From Candidatus Aegiribacteria sp. (GTDB lineage: Bacteria > Fermentibacterota > Fermentibacteria > Fermentibacterales > JCC-6), in assembly GCA_030640155.1 (NCBI GenBank), contig DAOWJX010000145.1:1-8138 (forward strand): a stretch of 8,138 bases of DNA, read 5' to 3'. The notes below the pieces were generated by a model. The model did no database searches, was not told where the DNA came from, and was given only the letters and a program-made list of their open reading frames with translations. Shown piece by piece: positions 6,661-8,138 of this stretch. Position 1 is the stretch's first letter. The number at the start of each line of letters is the position of its first letter. Made by a program: the position numbers and the translations under genes.

Positions 6661-7311
6661 TCAGAAAAGCTCACCAAGTTTCTCAACCATACTTACAGCG
6701 CCCTCGAAAACCTCCGCAGGGCCGCTCGCAAGCATATATGCGGGAGTCGTGACTATTTTTCTTTCCAGGTCCACAACGGTATCATCAACAGCGCAGGTTA
6801 TATGTTTCGCGCCCATTGCATTTATAGCGGCTGCTGTTTCAGGATGAGAACCGATAGTTAATCGTGCCCCCGGGATTATCCTCGCGAGAATTACAGGAGC
6901 TATGCACATTGCCGCAATCGGCTTTCCATTTTCCAGAGCTTCATCGATCAGCTTTCTGACTTCCGGATTGACGGAGCATTCCGGTCCATCCTTTGCGAAT
7001 GAGCAGAGCGTAAGCGCCGCGCCGAAACCGCCTGGGAAAACAACGGCATCGTATTCATCGGAGGAGAGGTCTGCCAGAGGTTTGATATCCCCCCTGGCTA
7101 TTCTTGCCGATTCTACAAGAGCATTTCTGGTCTCGCGTTCCGGTTTTTCTGTGCAGTGATCAACAGTAGCTGTCTGCTCTATATCCGGAGCGGTGAATAT
7201 TATCTCGTAACCTGCTCTGTCCAGAGCGATAAGGGCGGACACAGCTTCATGAATCTCCGTGCCGTCCTTTACACCACTCCCGCTGAGCACAAATGCCACT
7301 TTTCTTTTCAT
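6661..7311 (-). CDS. elbB: ElbB-like DJ-1/PfpI family protein (glyoxalase III-type)
   Basis: A 216-residue protein of the DJ-1/PfpI superfamily that matches E. coli ElbB (isoprenoid biosynthesis protein with amidotransferase-like domain, reported to have glyoxalase activity) along its whole length. Shared blocks are SGSGVKDGTEIHEAV (7-24 region), ETRNALVESARI, VFPGGFGAA (91-99), the nucleophile elbow MCIAP with C136, RLTIG, PVDD-like AVDD, and KIVTTPAYML (185-194). Where I recall E. coli ElbB having SGCG near the N-terminus, this one has SGSG, while the elbow cysteine is kept. The start at 7311 is preferred over an upstream in-frame ATG at 7335, because the family begins here (MKRKVAFVLSG) and AAGGA lies 6 bases before it. 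The gene is convergent with pilR and divergent from the lipoprotein gene. It has no evident link to pili. The exact physiological substrate is uncertain. Confidence 0.93.
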   Translation of the reverse strand: MKRKVAFVLSGSGVKDGTEIHEAVSALIALDRAGYEIIFTAPDIEQTATVDHCTEKPERETRNALVESARIARGDIKPLADLSSDEYDAVVFPGGFGAALTLCSFAKDGPECSVNPEVRKLIDEALENGKPIAAMCIAPVILARIIPGARLTIGSHPETAAAINAMGAKHITCAVDDTVVDLERKIVTTPAYMLASGPAEVFEGAVSMVEKLGELF

Positions 7312-7440
7312 GAGAATTCCTTTCTGAATATTCAAGTATTAAATCTGACTGAACAGATAATACATCAGGCGAAGTCAGTCCACCTCGCTACGGGCTTCCT
7401 CGCGCAAGGTCAGTAGAGTATCTTCGCATAAGAATTATTC
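7312..7440. promoter_or_regulatory. Divergent intergenic spacer, presumed promoters for both flanking genes
   Basis: With the following ribosome binding site, this is the 142-base gap between the elbB-like gene and the lipoprotein gene; both must be transcribed from here outward. An AT-rich part (about 7326-7365, including GATAAT near 7356) could hold promoter elements, but I find no convincing -35/-10 pair on either strand. A 6-base inverted repeat GACTGA (7347-7352) with TCAGTC (7375-7380) is present; at this size it may be chance. Confidence 0.4.
7318..7323 (-). promoter_or_regulatory. Ribosome binding site of the elbB-like gene
   Basis: On the minus strand AAAGGA ends 6 bases before the ATG at 7311. 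It supports the internal start over the ATG at 7335. Confidence 0.65.
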
Positions 7441-7446
7441 AGGAGG
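7441..7446 (+). promoter_or_regulatory. Ribosome binding site of the lipoprotein gene
   Basis: AGGAGG ends 7 bases before the ATG at 7454. The in-frame TTG at 7448 is only one base from it and so is too close to serve as the start. Confidence 0.85.
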
Positions 7447-7453
7447 GTTGGAC

Positions 7454-8125
7454 ATGTCCAGATTACTTATTTCTTTTCTTGTTCTTTTAATGATGCTTTC
7501 ATCATGCTACTATGGAGCCATGCAGGGAGCGCACACACTTGGAGAGAATCACCTGACAGTAACAGGAGGTGTAACCCTTCCGGCGTATTTCTCCGCTGAA
7601 TCGAAAAGTGAGGCTGAAGACAGCAGGATAGATTTCCTTCAGGTATATCCGTCAATAAGTGTAGCCACAGGCGCGACTGACAGGATTGATCTCGGAGCTT
7701 CATCGTTCGGATATGGTGTTGGACCCTTCATCAAATACAACCTGATGCATCCTTCGAACCCAACCGCGATATCTGCTCTGCTGAATATGAATTACATTAT
7801 CCCAATGCAGGTCATGCTGCCCAGGCTTTCCCTATGTGCAGGACACCGTTTTGATCGTGATCTGGAGATATTCATAGGATGTGACGCAGGATACGGACCG
7901 GATCTTGCTAATATCCCAAAGACGGACGATGGAGGACACGACTGGGACTTAGTAAAGAATTCATTCTTTTCCTGTATACGAACCGGCTGCAGCTATGAAT
8001 TGAGAGGCCAGGGAAGCCCGAACGCAAACAGATCATACATACCTGAATCCATCCTGTTCCAGTTCTCCTTTCCACTTGATCTTACGAGGGGCATGGTACT
8101 TGTCGGACTAGCGGTAACCGACTGA
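7454..8125 (+). CDS. Predicted lipoprotein with beta-rich, outer-membrane-like body, function unknown
   Basis: A 223-residue protein that I do not recognise. It opens with a lipoprotein signal: a charged residue (R3), a hydrophobic stretch (about 4-15), and the lipobox LSSC with the lipidated cysteine at C18. Tyrosine follows the cysteine, not aspartate, so the E. coli-type inner-membrane retention signal is absent and outer-membrane sorting is likely. The mature part is rich in alternating, aromatic and glycine-containing strands (about 35-46, 61-98, 105-118, 125-148, 169-185, 198-221), with phrases such as DRIDLGASSFGYGVGPFIKY that resemble beta-barrel surface proteins. Four further cysteines (128, 143, 174, 179) are unusual for such a protein and could form disulfides. 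The C-terminus ends in VTD and lacks the terminal aromatic of classical barrels. It has its own strong ribosome binding site and a divergent upstream neighbour, so it is probably a separate transcription unit. Confidence 0.8.
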   Translation: MSRLLISFLVLLMMLSSCYYGAMQGAHTLGENHLTVTGGVTLPAYFSAESKSEAEDSRIDFLQVYPSISVATGATDRIDLGASSFGYGVGPFIKYNLMHPSNPTAISALLNMNYIIPMQVMLPRLSLCAGHRFDRDLEIFIGCDAGYGPDLANIPKTDDGGHDWDLVKNSFFSCIRTGCSYELRGQGSPNANRSYIPESILFQFSFPLDLTRGMVLVGLAVTD

Positions 8126-8138
8126 AAGAATAACTGAG

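Noticed and set aside
6583..6861. Open frames on the + strand across the repeat and the end of the elbB-like gene
   Set aside because: They run through the palindromic repeat and then antisense to the conserved ElbB-like sequence, and their translations resemble no protein.
7326..7365. Sigma-70 or sigma-54 promoter in the divergent spacer
   Set aside because: AT-rich hexamers exist, such as GATAAT, but no -35 partner lies at proper spacing and no TGGC-N8-TGC pattern is visible.

Overview
The window (8,138 bases, moderate GC, dense coding) carries a type IV pilus motor and regulation cluster on the + strand. It is followed by a short palindromic repeat region, a convergent elbB-like gene and a divergently transcribed lipoprotein gene. 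It looks like a Gram-negative-type bacterium. The evidence is a pilB-pilT-pilC-pilS-pilR order as in many Proteobacteria and related diderm phyla, a sigma-54-type activator, and a lipoprotein with an outer-membrane-like beta-rich body. I cannot assign a phylum from the sequence alone; an uncultivated diderm lineage is plausible.

Layout. Positions 3-1169 hold the C-terminal two thirds or so of PilB (extension ATPase), cut by the window edge. One base later comes pilT (retraction ATPase), then pilC (inner-membrane platform protein) with a near-perfect ribosome binding site. After a 54-base gap comes a PilS-type sensor kinase, and its response regulator PilR overlaps the end of the kinase gene by 8 bases. 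All are co-directional and tightly spaced, so they are probably one operon: motor proteins plus the two-component pair that in known systems controls pilin expression through sigma-54. No pilin gene (pilA) and no pilMNOPQ genes lie in the window.

The main oddity is that pilS is interrupted by a single in-frame TGA at 4600-4602. The upstream part carries the membrane domain, PAS-like region and phospho-accepting histidine. The downstream part, in the same frame and starting with an ATG directly after the TGA, carries the rest of the dimerisation domain and the ATP-binding domain. All key motifs survive on both sides. This could be a recent nonsense mutation, a sequence error, reinitiation giving a two-piece kinase, or stop-codon readthrough.

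The 74 bases between pilR and the convergent elbB-like gene hold a 12-bp-stem hairpin whose 3' half is repeated 30 bases later. It looks like a dispersed palindromic (REP-like) element. The elbB-like gene encodes a DJ-1/PfpI-fold protein closely resembling E. coli ElbB. A 142-base divergent spacer separates it from a lipoprotein of unknown function with a clear lipobox and an optimal ribosome binding site. No gene-free stretch exceeds 300 bases. No RNA genes, CRISPR arrays or transposase genes were seen.
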